64,000 bases of DNA from Cupriavidus sp. P-10 (GTDB lineage Bacteria > Pseudomonadota > Gammaproteobacteria > Burkholderiales > Burkholderiaceae), in contig NZ_AP025172.1 of NCBI RefSeq assembly GCF_003402535.2, positions 1,178,001-1,242,000 on the forward strand, in the 5' to 3' direction. Position numbers and translations under genes: made by a program. How positions within the stretch are numbered: the first letter of the stretch is position 1; each line of letters opens with the position of its first letter. Under the pieces are notes generated by a model. The model was not told where the DNA came from. It saw nothing but the letters and a program-made list of their open reading frames with translations, and searched no databases. Of this stretch, positions 54,836 to 64,000 are shown in pieces.

Positions 54836-56753
54836 ATGGGAAAAAGTGTCGCCCAGAAGCTGATTGACACACACCTGCTCAGTGGTCGTACGCACCCTGG
54901 CGAGGAGATTGCGCTGCGCATCGACCAGACGCTGACCCAGGATGCCACCGGTACGATGGTCATGCTCGAGCTTGAGGCGATGCAGCTGGACCGCGTCAAG
55001 ACTGAGCTTTCCGCCCAGTACGTGGACCACAATCTGCTGCAGGAGGACTTCAGAAATCCGGACGATCACCTATTCCTGCTCAGCGCCTGCAAGCGCTTCG
55101 GCGTCTGGTACAGCCGGGCTGGCAACGGCGTCAGCCACCCCACACACATGCAGCGGTTCGGTTGTCCGGGCAAGACGCTTCTCGGCTCGGACAGCCATAC
55201 CTGCGCGGCCGGCTCACTAGGCATGCTGGCGATCGGAGCGGGCGGAGTGGAGGTTGCCATGGCGATGGCCGGTGAGCCGTTCTACCTGAACATGCCGGAA
55301 ATCTGGGGCATCAAGTTGACCGGCGAGTTGCCGGACTGGGTCAGCGCCAAGGATGTGATTTTGGAAATGTTGCGCCGATACGGGGTCGACGGCGGCATCG
55401 GCCGCATCATCGAGTACCACGGGCCGGGCCTGGACAAGCTGTCGGCGATGGATCGACATGTGATCGCCAACATGGGTGCCGAGCTCGGCGCGACGACCAG
55501 TGTATTTCCCGCCGATGAAGCAGTGCGACGTTTTCTCGCGTCCGAGGGTCGCGAGGATGCTTTCACCAGCCTGCTGGCCGATGCTGACTGCCGCTATGAC
55601 ATAGAGGCCGAAATTGACCTGTCGCTGCTCGAACCATTGATTGCCAAACCGTCCAGTCCAGGCAATGTCGTCCCGGTGCGAGAAGTGGCCGGCGAAGAAA
55701 TTTATCAGGCCTATATCGGATCCTCCGCCAATCCGGGCTACCGTGACTTTGCAGTGGCGGCCCAGATCGTCCGGAACGGCACCGTGGCGTCACATGTCTC
55801 GTTCGACGTGAATCCGACCTCTCGCAGTATGCTGGAAACCTTGATGCGCGACGGGCACGTGATTCACCTGCTACACGCCGGTGCTCGCCTGCATCAGGCC
55901 GGCTGCAACGGCTGCATCGGTATGGGCCAGGCCCCGGCCACCGGGAAGAACAGCCTGCGCACCGTGCCGCGCAACTTCGCGGGCCGTTCCGGCACGCGCG
56001 AGGATCACGTCTGCAGCTGCGGCCTCGGCCATGACTGGGAGAATCACGGATCCGCGCGGGTTAGGAATGGACTATCCGCGTATCGTCGAGCCGGAGGATC
56101 CCGTAGTTGACACGCAGAATCTCATGGCGCCGCTGACATACGAGCAGGCTCGTGCGCAGACTTTGCTGAAGGGCCCAAACATCCATTCACTGCCGGACTT
56201 CGGTCCGCTACCGAACAAGCTTAGGCTGCCGCTGCTGCTCAAGGTCGGCGATAACATTTCTACCGACGACATCATGCCGGCCGGTGCCCGCGTGCTGCCC
56301 TACCGCAGCAACATTCCCGCTATCAGCGACTTCGTCTACGAGCAGCTCGACGAGCACTATGTGCAGCGCGCAAGAGCCGCTGGCGCCCACGCCATCGCGG
56401 GTGGGATGAACTATGGGCAAGGCTCGAGCCGCGAACACGCGGCCATCGCGCCGCGGTATCTGGGCCTGCGCGTCGTCATCGCCAAAGGCTTCGCCCGTAT
56501 TCACTGGCAGAACCTGATTAATTTCGGGGTGCTGCCGCTGACGTTCAAGCACGGAAGTGACTACGACAAGCTCGCACAGGGTGACGTGCTGGTGCTCGAG
56601 CATTTCGACGTTGCCCTGGCCGCAGGATCCGAGATTGAGGCCAGCATCGAGGGCAGCGGCGACCGGCTAATACTGACTCACCAACTCTCGCCGCGTCAGG
56701 TCGCGGTGCTGTGCGCCGGCGGCCTGATCAATTGGATGCGTGAGCGGAACTGA
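54836..56753 (+). pseudogene. Aconitase-family hydro-lyase, frameshifted
   Basis: The first frame (54836 to about 56020) holds the aconitase core: GKTLLGSDSHTCAAGSLGML, then GSSANPGYRDF where the usual first cluster Cys (GSCTNS) is Ser, then the Cys pair in GCNGCIGMGQAP and NFAGRSGTRED. At about 56011-56020 bases are lost: the LCSPETA-type segment is missing and the sequence continues in the next frame with ALTGRITDPR-like residues and the swivel domain (STDDIMPAG, NYGQGSSREHAAIAPRYLG, NFGVLPL) to 56753. It resembles the Aquifex-type putative aconitase subgroup. A single polypeptide cannot be made without frameshifting. Confidence 0.83.
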
Positions 56754-57406
56754 TCACGGGTCGAATGGTCCGCCCGCCACCAGGCTTCTCCCACGGGAGA
56801 TGATGACAGTCACAAGGCGTGACGTGCCGGTGTTCATTGCTAAAGAAGCTCCCAAAATATGCCTTGCTGAATGCGGTATTGAAGAACTCGAGAGATATGT
56901 CGAAAGAGCGAGCACTGGGTCTGGATCCGTGCGCCCGCATCTTCGGCATCTCGTGACATTGGTGTCTATGGCGAGCTGATCAAGCCATCGCAGGCACCAC
57001 TCGTGGGTGCAAACAAGCTTTCCCGCTAGCCAAATGCTTTAGGAAAAATTGCATTGCTAAGACATCCCGAGGCCTGCTCATCGCCAGCAGCTGCTTCGTG
57101 TACTCGCAAGAGCCTGGAAAAGCAGCATGAACCCATTGAAGATTCCATTCAACCGGCCCGATGAAGCGCCCTCATGGGAGCACTACGTCCGCTGCAGAGC
57201 AGTTCAATTCGCTGGCCCCCTGATCGCAATCTACCTGGTAGACCCGGGAGCGCATTTACCTCCTTGCCGCGACAGAGCCGATGCAGAGACCTCAACGCAT
57301 CACAGGGTCGCCTGCCTCAAATTGCAGCAACGGTCACTACCGTTACAATGCCTCTTCTCCCCGCATTTCACGGCCATTTGCCTAGATGGCCCCCCGCTGA
57401 CGAAGC
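56754..57406. other. Region between aconitase relic and CPA2 antiporter
   Basis: No gene is firmly supported. A plus-strand frame at 56800-56910 reads AKEAPKICLAECGIEELERY, which has protein-like character but no recognised family and little length. A frame from 57127 overlaps the antiporter gene and looks like chance. Possible antiporter promoter bases cannot be picked out. Confidence 0.4.
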
Positions 57407-59125
57407 ATGGATCACAACCTAACACTAATCACCACGATCGCCGCAGGGTTCAGCATTGCTCTCGTTTTAGGCTTTCTCGCCGAACGCATCAAGATTCCGG
57501 CGCTCGTCGGCTACCTTGTGTCGGGCATCATTATAGGACCTGCCACCCCTGGTTTCGTCGCCGACGTGAATCTGGCATCCCAGCTCTCCGAGATCGGCGT
57601 CATGCTTTTGATGTTTGGCGTTGGGCTGCACTTCTCATTGAGTGACCTGCTAGCGGTCAAGCGCATTGCCATACCCGGCGCTGTCGTCCAGATGGGACTT
57701 GCCACGGCGCTGGGCACGCTCATCGCGTGGACCTGGGATTGGCATTGGGGCACTGGTCTGATCTTCGGCTTGTCTTTGTCTTGCGCCAGTACCGTTGTTC
57801 TGTTGAAAGCGCTAGAAAGCCGCGGTGTACTGGAAACGATGAACGGCCGGATCGCCGTCGGCTGGCTGGTGGTCGAGGATCTGGCGACTGTGCTGGTGCT
57901 TGTCCTGTTACCACCCCTCGCCGGCCTGCTTGGCGGCTCAATGAACGCGTCGGCGCAAAGTTCAGAGTCTCTGGGCGTCACGCTCCTACAGACTCTGCTG
58001 CAGGTCATGGCTTTCATCGCATTGATGTTGATTGCCGGTCGGCGTGTGCTGCCTTGGCTGCTGTGGCAGGTGGCCAAAACCGGTTCGCGGGAACTGTTTA
58101 CGCTTGCTGTTGTGGCTGTGGCGATCGGCATTGCATTTGGTGCTGCCGAGCTGTTTCATGTGTCATTCGCGCTAGGCGCCTTCTTCGCCGGAATGGTGAT
58201 GCGTGAGTCGGAGTTCAGCCATCGCGCCGCGCAAGAGTCCTTGCCGCTGCGCGATGCGTTCTCGGTGCTGTTTTTCGTATCCGTGGGCATGCTTTTCAAG
58301 CCAGAGATTCTGCGGGAGCAACCCTTGCACGTACTGGCGGTGGTCGCCATTATTGTCCTGGGCAAATCGCTGGCAGCCTTTGCGTTGGTCTTGGCATTCC
58401 GCTATCCGCTGAACACTGCCTTGATCGTTTCCGCCAGCCTCGCGCAGATCGGCGAGTTCTCATTCATCCTGGCCGGCTTGGGAGTTTCGCTCAACTTACT
58501 GCCGGAAGAGGGCATGAGCCTTGTCTTGGCCGGCGCCTTGATCTCCATTGCGATCAACCCGTTAATATTCGCTGCGGTGGAGCCCGTGCGCGACTGGATC
58601 CTGGCGCGTTCCTCCGTGGCGCGCCGACTAGAGCAACGTGGAGACCCATACGCCGCATTACCGACGAGCACCGAACGTAAGTACCTTCGGGGTCAGGTCG
58701 TGCTGGTCGGCTATGGCCGTGTTGGGAGACGGATTGCTAGCGCGATGCAGCAACGTGGTATTCCCTTCATCATCGCAGACGAGAACCGCCAGCTAGTCGA
58801 AGGCCTGCGAAAGGCAGGCTTTGCTGCAGTGTCCGGGAATGCCGCAGACCCCGCCGTCCTGATTCAAGCTCATATAGCCGATGCCGCTATGCTTGTCGTG
58901 GCTGTGCCCGAGCCCCTCTCTGTCCGTCAGATGGTCGAAACGGCCAAGACGCTAAATCCTCAAGTTGAGATCGTCCTTCGCACGCACAGCGAAGACGAGT
59001 CGCAGCTTCTTCGCAAGGAGAAGTTGGGCGCTGTCTTCTTCGGGGAAGAGGAACTTGCGAAGGGTATGTCTGCTCACGTTCTTGGGCGCTTTGTACCGCA
59101 AAGCAATCACGACGCAGAAGTTTGA
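57407..59125 (+). CDS. CPA2-family cation/proton antiporter with RCK domain
   Basis: A 572-aa YbaL/KefB-like protein. Residues 1-390 contain about 12 membrane segments with LGFLAERIKIPALVGYLVSG at the start and the FGVGLHFSLSDLL segment; residues about 425-540 form a cytoplasmic TrkA_N (RCK) domain with the dinucleotide fold VVLVGYGRVGRRIASAMQQRG. It probably exchanges K+ or Na+ for protons under nucleotide control. The gene ends 6 bases before a truncated IS110 transposase, yet its C-terminus looks complete. Confidence 0.93.
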   Translation: MDHNLTLITTIAAGFSIALVLGFLAERIKIPALVGYLVSGIIIGPATPGFVADVNLASQLSEIGVMLLMFGVGLHFSLSDLLAVKRIAIPGAVVQMGLATALGTLIAWTWDWHWGTGLIFGLSLSCASTVVLLKALESRGVLETMNGRIAVGWLVVEDLATVLVLVLLPPLAGLLGGSMNASAQSSESLGVTLLQTLLQVMAFIALMLIAGRRVLPWLLWQVAKTGSRELFTLAVVAVAIGIAFGAAELFHVSFALGAFFAGMVMRESEFSHRAAQESLPLRDAFSVLFFVSVGMLFKPEILREQPLHVLAVVAIIVLGKSLAAFALVLAFRYPLNTALIVSASLAQIGEFSFILAGLGVSLNLLPEEGMSLVLAGALISIAINPLIFAAVEPVRDWILARSSVARRLEQRGDPYAALPTSTERKYLRGQVVLVGYGRVGRRIASAMQQRGIPFIIADENRQLVEGLRKAGFAAVSGNAADPAVLIQAHIADAAMLVVAVPEPLSVRQMVETAKTLNPQVEIVLRTHSEDESQLLRKEKLGAVFFGEEELAKGMSAHVLGRFVPQSNHDAEV

Positions 59126-59131
59126 TTTGCC

Positions 59132-60007
59132 TTACACGAGCCTCGATATGATCACCGATCTTGCGCCGTGTATGAGCAGGGTGCGCAGGTAGGTGTCACC
59201 TCGCTTGCTAATGCCGAGCTGGCGCACCTGACCGCCGGTGCCCGTTTGCTTCGGTACCAAGCCTAGCCAGGCAGCGAATTCACGCCCGGAGCGAAACGTT
59301 TTGGCATCGCCGATCGCAGCCACCGCAGCCGTGGCGGTTAGCAGGCCCACGCCAGGAATTTCAGCGATCTTCTTGCATTCCTGATTGTCGCGAAGCGCAA
59401 CCTTGAGCCGACGTTCCAGCGCAGCGATTTCCTTGTCGGTTGCCTGCACGCGTGCCCATTGCTCTCGTAGGCTGTCGATCAGCATGGCTGGCAAGCGATT
59501 CGCGATCTTGGCGAGCGCACCAGAAATTTTTTCGGCAAATACCCGATAACCTTCCGGAAGGACTTCACCAAACTCATAGAGTAAGCCGCGCAATGCGTTC
59601 GTCTGCATGATCCGGAACTTCATCAGTTGAGCCCGGATGCGGTGCAGCGCCAGAATGGTCTGTTGCTGCTCGCTCTTGATCGCAACAAACCGCGCCTCGG
59701 GCTGCTGGACTGCTGTCCAGATAGCTCGGGCATCGGCAGCGTCGGTTTTATTACGCAACACAAAGGGACGAACCGATCGCGCAGAGATGAGCTTCACTTC
59801 GTGGCCGAGCTTCTGCAGTTCTCGTGCCCAATGGTGGGCACTGCCGCAAGCTTCGATGGCAATGAGTGAACGCTCCCGTTGAGCAAAGAAGTCGGTGACC
59901 TGGCTCCGCTTCAACTTGATGCGCTCGATTTCTCCGGTGTTGGCATTCACCGCATGAAGTTGGAAGACATACTTGGCAATATCCATGCCGATGACGATAA
60001 GCTTCAT
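59132..60007 (-). pseudogene. IS110/IS1111-family transposase, C-terminus missing
   Basis: A 291-aa DEDD transposase: IGMDIAKYVFQLHAV at the N-terminus (first Asp), IAIEACGSAHHWAREL, and NKTDAADARAI, then the C-terminal helix-hairpin domain EIPGVGLLTATAAVAAIGD and FAAWLGLVPKQTGTGGQ. The family continues about 50 residues beyond LLIHGARSVI, but here a stop follows after SVIISRLV, so the element was truncated at the antiporter side. Sequence 60008-60140 belongs to its 5' end. Confidence 0.85.
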
Positions 60008-60142
60008 TTTGGATCCTCCCGATCAGGGTCGTTGCAATCGACACCTCCACTTTGGCATAGGGATGCCACGGCAGCGAGGATCCTTACAGTTCCTCTTGCA
60101 GGTAAGCGGCGCCCCGTTGCCGGGGGGAGGCGTCCATACCAT

Positions 60143-60213
60143 CTGATCAAAGGCTGCCTTGATGTCAAATTCCACGGGCCTGTCAGTTTTTTTGTGTGCA
60201 GGGCAGTTAAAGG
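60143..60213 (-). pseudogene. Group II intron reverse-transcriptase scrap
   Basis: The minus strand reads HKKTDRPVEFDIKAAFDQ, the first conserved Asp block of group II intron reverse transcriptases. It is cut on one side by the IS4-type terminal repeat at 60214 and on the other by the IS110-type 5' end. Only about 23 codons remain. Confidence 0.6.
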
Positions 60214-61674
60214 CACCCCTTTCAAGGTGATTAATCGACACGTCCAGCCTTGATCACACGGGCGGTAGACACATGCCGTCGTGTCACGCAGCCGGCAACA
60301 TAGCCATTCTTCTTGGGCGCTTTCGGTCCCCGCACATGTTTGCGCATCGCGCGGGGATCAACGTGCTTCGCCATCCTGAGCAGCTCACGGCCGAGTTGGG
60401 TCGGTGTGAGCGGGTCATAGCCTTGCCATACCTCGGCCGGCACAGCGATCATCATGCCGGCATACATCGCCCGGATTTCGCTGGCGAGGTAATACGGTGA
60501 GAGCTCGATGTCACTGCTATCCAGTTCATGCCGGATTCTCACCGCTGTCGCAATTGCGCTCAGCACGTTATACGCCAGCGCTGCCACGCCGAAGGCCAGC
60601 AGCGCCGCGCGCGGCTGACTCAACGAACGGATCTCGCTATTGAGCACCGATTCGAGTCGCTGAAACAGATTCTCTATGCTCCAGCGTTGCCGGTACAGCC
60701 TGGCCACGGCCTCGGCTGTCAGGTGGGTTGCCGGAACATTCGTCAGCAGGCGGATGACGGTGTCACCATCCTCGGTCGCGCCATCCAGATGCAACTCGAT
60801 GTGCCGCAGCACCAGTGGCGTGTTCGAATCATCCAGAATGCTGACCGCCTGCTCGTACACGAGCCCGGTTTCGACCCGGCCCATTTCGCGTGCCGGCTCC
60901 AGTTCGCTCGGGCTCGGATTGCGGCCGTGCTCCCGCACGAGGAAGGCGCTGCCACGTTGCTGCCAGCCGGCAAGGATCGCCCGGGTGCTGAAGTTGCGAT
61001 CGGCGATCCACAACTCGCCAGGCTGGGCCGATTCGAGCAGGGTTTCCATGATGGCCCGCTCCTGGGCATGGGCATCTCACAGGGCACCAGATCGACGATC
61101 ATCGCCGTATCCGGGTCGTAGACCACCAATGACTGCCCGGGCAAGGCCGCGCCCCGAAACCCACGCAATGGTTTGAGGCGCTTTTCGCTCGCCGGCAAGT
61201 GGCTGCCATCGACGATGCGCAGACGATAGCCGTCCACCGAGGGCGGCTGCTTGCGCAACATCGGTTGCACGACCGGGCCCAGCCGCCGCGCGCTGCCTTG
61301 CACCAGGGCACGAACCAGTCCCGGCTCGGTCCGGCTGATCTTGTCGTACAGCGCGGTGATGGAAACCGGCAGCGCCGGACTGGCCTTGGCCGCCGCATGC
61401 ACCGACGGCCGCAGCCCCACGGCGACCAGCGACATGATTTCCACCGTGGTCGAGAACAATAGCTCCCGCGTGTACTGCGTTTCCCGCTCCTGCTCGAACA
61501 ACTCGTCGATCCAGGCCGGATCGAGAGCGCGTTGCAACCCCAGGCGCGCCATCACGCTGATCGGGCTGTGTTCGATAAAGCGTTCCACCACTGCGTCCAG
61601 TACCACGCCACTGACTCCGATTTCGCTTCGAGAACACGGAGCGTGCCCTATTCTTCGTCACCTTGAAAGGGGTG
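60214..61674 (-). mobile_element. IS4-type insertion sequence with 17-base terminal repeats
   Basis: CACCCCTTTCAAGGTGA at 60214-60230 and its exact inverse TCACCTTGAAAGGGGTG at 61658-61674 bound a 1461-base element. The transposase stop follows the left repeat directly. The flanks (AAAGG and GCTCTT) show no target duplication, so the present neighbours arose by later rearrangement. Confidence 0.85.
60231..61606 (-). pseudogene. IS4-family transposase with one-base deletion
   Basis: The first part (61606 to about 61077) reads LRIVDGSHLPASEKRL with the first catalytic Asp; the second part (to 60231) has LWIADRNFSTRAILAGW (second Asp) and YRQRWSIENLFQRLESVLN with the catalytic Glu, ending with YYLASEIRAMYAGMM. 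The frames join if one G is restored at about 61076 (GAGAT where GAGGAT is expected), giving PCEDAHAQER. The single-base loss is either a real inactivation or a sequencing error. Confidence 0.87.
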
Positions 61675-61759
61675 GCTCTTAGCCTTTGCCGGGAGGGAGT
61701 CGAACCCTCTGGTTCGCATTGGGGTGGGGCTCGGATCCTCAGAGCGAGGAACGGGCGAA

Positions 61760-62147
61760 ATCGCTTTCGATGGCTATTGACAGTACTGTGGTTACAGCCT
61801 ATCCATTCGAGGAGATCTCGAAGTTCGAGGTGCTCGCAGGCCGAATTGAACGAGAGGGTAGGATGACAAGGCGATTTGCCTGCGCAATTCCTCGTCGAAC
61901 CCTGGCGCGTGTTTTAGTGAGCGCAGCCTTGAAGCAGTGCGGTTGGTCTCCTGTCGACGTTCGTGGACGTCGTTAACGACGGTGCAAGCGGGATGCGAAG
62001 CCTGGTGACCCAAATCGCGCCTCGAGTAGCGTCACCCATGCTCGACTGGTTCCACCTTGCGATGAAACTTCACTCGATACGATCACCGCTGTTCTCGCGC
62101 CATTACATTCTACCGCGCCCAGAGATCTTCTCACGGTGCGTGGATTT
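61760..62147 (+). pseudogene. ISKra4-like transposase, 5' part
   Basis: FEEISKFEVLAGRIEREGRM leads, after a frameshift near 61965, to VVNDGASGMRSLV and SPMLDWFHLAMKLHSI, which match the catalytic core of ISKra4-like transposases (the usual form is a D-W-F-H block). The frame is interrupted by the IS3-type element at about 62148 and resumes at 63470. The N-terminal half is absent. Confidence 0.65.
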
Positions 62148-62177
62148 GCCCCCGTGTCCCCGGACACGGTCACACCC

Positions 62178-63059
62178 TTAGGTTGATAAGGCCAGCGCAC
62201 GTCTGAACTCCCGCGGGGAGCGGTAATTCAGGGCGCTATGGGGGTGCTGCTCGTTGTAATGCTCAAAGGCGATGGCCAGATTGCGAACCGCCGTCTCCGC
62301 ATCTGGCTTGGGCATGAAGGCGACGTAGTCACGCTTCATGGTCTTCACGAAGCTCTCGGCCATCCCGTTGCTCTGCGGGCTGCAGACCGGCGTGGTCAGC
62401 GGCTTCAGGCCGATGGCCGACGCAAACGCCGTGGTCTTGTCGGCCGTGTAGCCCGAGCCATTATCGGTCAGCCATTCAATTTCCGTCGGCGTCTTCAGCA
62501 CGTTTCCAAAGCGATTCTCGACGGCGGCCAACATCACGTTGCGGACCACATCACCGCTATGCCCGCCGGTGGTCGCCGCCCAGCTCATCGCCTCTCGGTC
62601 GCAGCAGTCCAGGGCGAACGTCACGCGCAATGGCTCGCCGTTGTCGCAGCGGAACTCAAAGCCGTCAGAGCACCAGCGCTGATTGGTTTTCTCTACAGCA
62701 ACCTTGCCGTCATGCCGGCGCTGAGGCCTCGGCGCAACCGCTCTGCGTTGCAACAGCAGGCCGTGTACACGCATGACCCGATAGACCCGTTTCACATTGA
62801 CGGGCGGTGCACTGTGGCGTTCGCGCTCCCTACGCAGTACACCCCAGACCCGGCGATAGCCGTAGCTGGGCAGATGCGCGACCGCATTCCGAATCTCCTC
62901 GACCAACCCCGCATCGTCGGTTTGCCTGGCGCCGCGCCCATCCCGCCAATCCGCAGGACGAGTCAGCTTCTCTGCCACATTCGAGCGCGCTACACCGAGA
63001 ACTTCGCAGACCCGCTTCACAGGTCGTCCCCCGGCAATGAGGGTGAGCGCGCAATCCAT
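62178..63059 (-). CDS. IS3-family transposase OrfB (IS2-like)
   Basis: A 293-aa integrase-type subunit with the DDE set in [24 protein letters not shown] and [20 protein letters not shown], the last giving the Glu. WCSDGFEF is typical of the IS2 subgroup. It overlaps orfA by 43 bases in another frame and is probably made as an OrfAB fusion by -1 frameshifting. Confidence 0.92.
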   Translation of the reverse strand: MDCALTLIAGGRPVKRVCEVLGVARSNVAEKLTRPADWRDGRGARQTDDAGLVEEIRNAVAHLPSYGYRRVWGVLRRERERHSAPPVNVKRVYRVMRVHGLLLQRRAVAPRPQRRHDGKVAVEKTNQRWCSDGFEFRCDNGEPLRVTFALDCCDREAMSWAATTGGHSGDVVRNVMLAAVENRFGNVLKTPTEIEWLTDNGSGYTADKTTAFASAIGLKPLTTPVCSPQSNGMAESFVKTMKRDYVAFMPKPDAETAVRNLAIAFEHYNEQHPHSALNYRSPREFRRALALST

Positions 63060-63412
63060 TTTCGCGACTTCATCACCTCCACTGCCTCGCGCAGAATCTC
63101 GTTCTCCATGGTCTTCTTGCCCAGCAGGCGTTGCAGCTCACGAACTTGCTTGAGCGCATCGCTCAACTCCGAAGCTGGCACCACCTCCTCCCCAGCACTG
63201 ACCGCAGACAGGCTGCCATCCTGGTACAGCTTGCGCCAATGAAAGAGCCGGTTCGGATTTACGCCATGCTGGCGCGCCACCATCGACACCGTCTTACCCG
63301 GCTCGCAGCTCTCGCGCACCATCGCGAGCTTCTCTTCCGGCGACCACCGCCGCCGGCGCTCCGGCCCCGTCAACACTTCCACCAATTCCTGCTTCGTTTT
63401 AGTCATAAACAC
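63017..63412 (-). CDS. IS3-family transposase OrfA
   Basis: A 131-aa helix-turn-helix protein ([40 protein letters not shown]) with a leucine-zipper-like end ([21 protein letters not shown]) that dimerises with OrfB products. It binds the element's ends and begins the OrfAB fusion. Confidence 0.9.
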   Translation of the reverse strand: MFMTKTKQELVEVLTGPERRRRWSPEEKLAMVRESCEPGKTVSMVARQHGVNPNRLFHWRKLYQDGSLSAVSAGEEVVPASELSDALKQVRELQRLLGKKTMENEILREAVEVMKSRKWIARSPSLPGDDL

Positions 63413-63469
63413 AGTCGTATGCCGACCCGCTATTGCAAATGGGGGACTGTGTCCGGCGTTTCAGGGGGC

Positions 63470-63897
63470 CGCTCCAGTGCGAAAAGATATGGCGCAAAAT
63501 ACGAGATGCACTGTGGAGAGGCCGAGCGGCAATAGGTATAGAGTTGACCAGGACGTTGGCTGCCTCCATGAAAGTGGAGGCGTTGAAGCGTGAAAGCTTC
63601 TATGGCCCTGCCGCAGCGACTACCTTCGGTGCTGCCAATCGACTCCTCAGTTTTCTCCAGCACAACGCAGCCATCCTTGTTGACTATGCGCGCGCAAGGC
63701 GGGCGGGGAGGCGAATCTCTACCGCTCCGGCAGAATCAGTGATGAATCATTTGATCACCCGCCGTCTGTCCAAACGACAGCAGATGCGGTGGTCTATCAA
63801 CGGTGCCCACTACCTTCTCGAGGCGCGAGTCGAACTGCTCGATGGCAAGCTGGAGGAGCAATTCATCTGTAAGTACCCACACTTTCGGTCGCCGTAG
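63470..63897 (+). pseudogene. ISKra4-like transposase, 3' part
   Basis: After the IS3-type element the transposase resumes: IWRKIRDALWRGRAAIGIEL, then VDYARARRAGRRISTAPAES and RLSKRQQMRWSINGAHYLLE, ending KYPHFRSP. The KKxQM-W-GAH-type block is characteristic. Together with 61760-62147 it forms one gene split by insertion. The last 100 bases of the window show nothing else. Confidence 0.7.
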
Positions 63898-64000
63898 ATC
63901 CAACTGAGCACGTAAACGGGCGCATCCCCCAGTTTCTTTCCACTCCCCGCATCGTTATTGCCTAGGACGCTGTCGAAACTGAGGTTGGCCAAGCGCCTCA

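Larger units (their letters stand above)
62148..63469 (-). mobile_element. IS3-family insertion sequence
   Basis: Orf A and orf B lie between imperfect inverted ends: left GCCCCCGTGTCCCCGGACAC and right, read inward, GCCCCCTGAAACGCCGGACA. The element splits an ISKra4-like transposase gene. Exact ends and the 3-5 base target duplication could not be fixed by eye, since no clear short repeat flanks the listed coordinates. Confidence 0.75.

Noticed and set aside
54182..55032. Minus-strand frames opposite the cytochrome c and aconitase starts
   Set aside because: Antisense to recognised genes and without family motifs.
57127..57645. 172-codon plus-strand frame overlapping the CPA2 antiporter start
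   Set aside because: Runs out of frame into the antiporter; sequence is low in protein-like features.
60214..61674. Target-site duplication around the IS4-type element
   Set aside because: The bases next to the two terminal repeats do not match.

Overview
The window looks like chromosomal or megaplasmid DNA of a Cupriavidus/Ralstonia-like betaproteobacterium (Burkholderiaceae). It is GC-rich, carries a Burkholderiales-type porin, branched-chain (Liv) ABC transport genes and many aromatic-catabolism genes, and its protein sequences fit that group. The genus is inferred from recognition of the proteins, not from a search.

Layout. (1) 1-5260 (+): the end of an enolase gene, gpmA, a small unknown gene and ppc, which together give 3-phosphoglycerate -> 2-phosphoglycerate -> PEP -> oxaloacetate. 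(2) 5384-8635 (-): three exported proteins, a Tat-exported beta-propeller, a diheme cytochrome c and a Tat-exported SMP-30/gluconolactonase-like protein. (3) 8913-10620: scars of a tyrosine recombinase and a Tn3-type transposase. (4) 10955-32867: a large catabolic island. It holds a porin, a NIPSNAP protein, relics of a Rieske oxygenase and its reductase, a hydroxyquinol module (FAD monooxygenase, hydroxyquinol 1,2-dioxygenase, maleylacetate reductase) divergent from a MarR regulator, and a long minus-strand run: livFGMH, flavodoxin-like protein, cytochrome c4-like protein, DoxX, exported amidohydrolase, NTF2-like protein, two unrelated solute-binding proteins, FAH-family enzyme, YciI-like protein, extradiol-type VOC dioxygenase and a 3-hydroxyisobutyrate-dehydrogenase-like enzyme. 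A divergent LysR gene closes it.

(5) 33522-40570: a Fur-family gene, an asparaginase relic, an unknown gene behind a LexA-like box, a second unknown gene, a flavin reductase, the folate-independent methionine synthase pair mesD/mesX, queH, and a MetR-like regulator that has lost its DNA-binding half. (6) 40515-43625: a compact tniA-tniB-tniQ transposon with repeated ends that adjoins the broken metR-like gene. (7) 43768-51444: a decayed stress/redox region. P-type ATPase, acyl-CoA synthetase, DnaJ and DUF2231 genes are broken, while a Rieske-FAD reductase, DUF2945, CMD-family, DUF488, cold-shock, small unknown and NsrR-type genes look intact. (8) 51445-59125: a gene-poor stretch with a second NsrR-like box, a ferritin-like/cytochrome c pair, a frameshifted aconitase-family gene and a CPA2 antiporter. 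(9) 59132-63897: nested insertion elements (IS110-type, group II intron RT scrap, IS4-type with 17-bp terminal repeats, and an IS3-type element splitting an ISKra4-like transposase).

The most interesting working systems are the catabolic island at 13883-32867, whose two regulators, two solute-binding proteins and embedded redox genes suggest an uncharacterised aromatic pathway, and the oxygen-linked mesD/mesX methionine synthase whose likely regulator was broken by a transposon. All functions are read from sequence motifs; no search was run.
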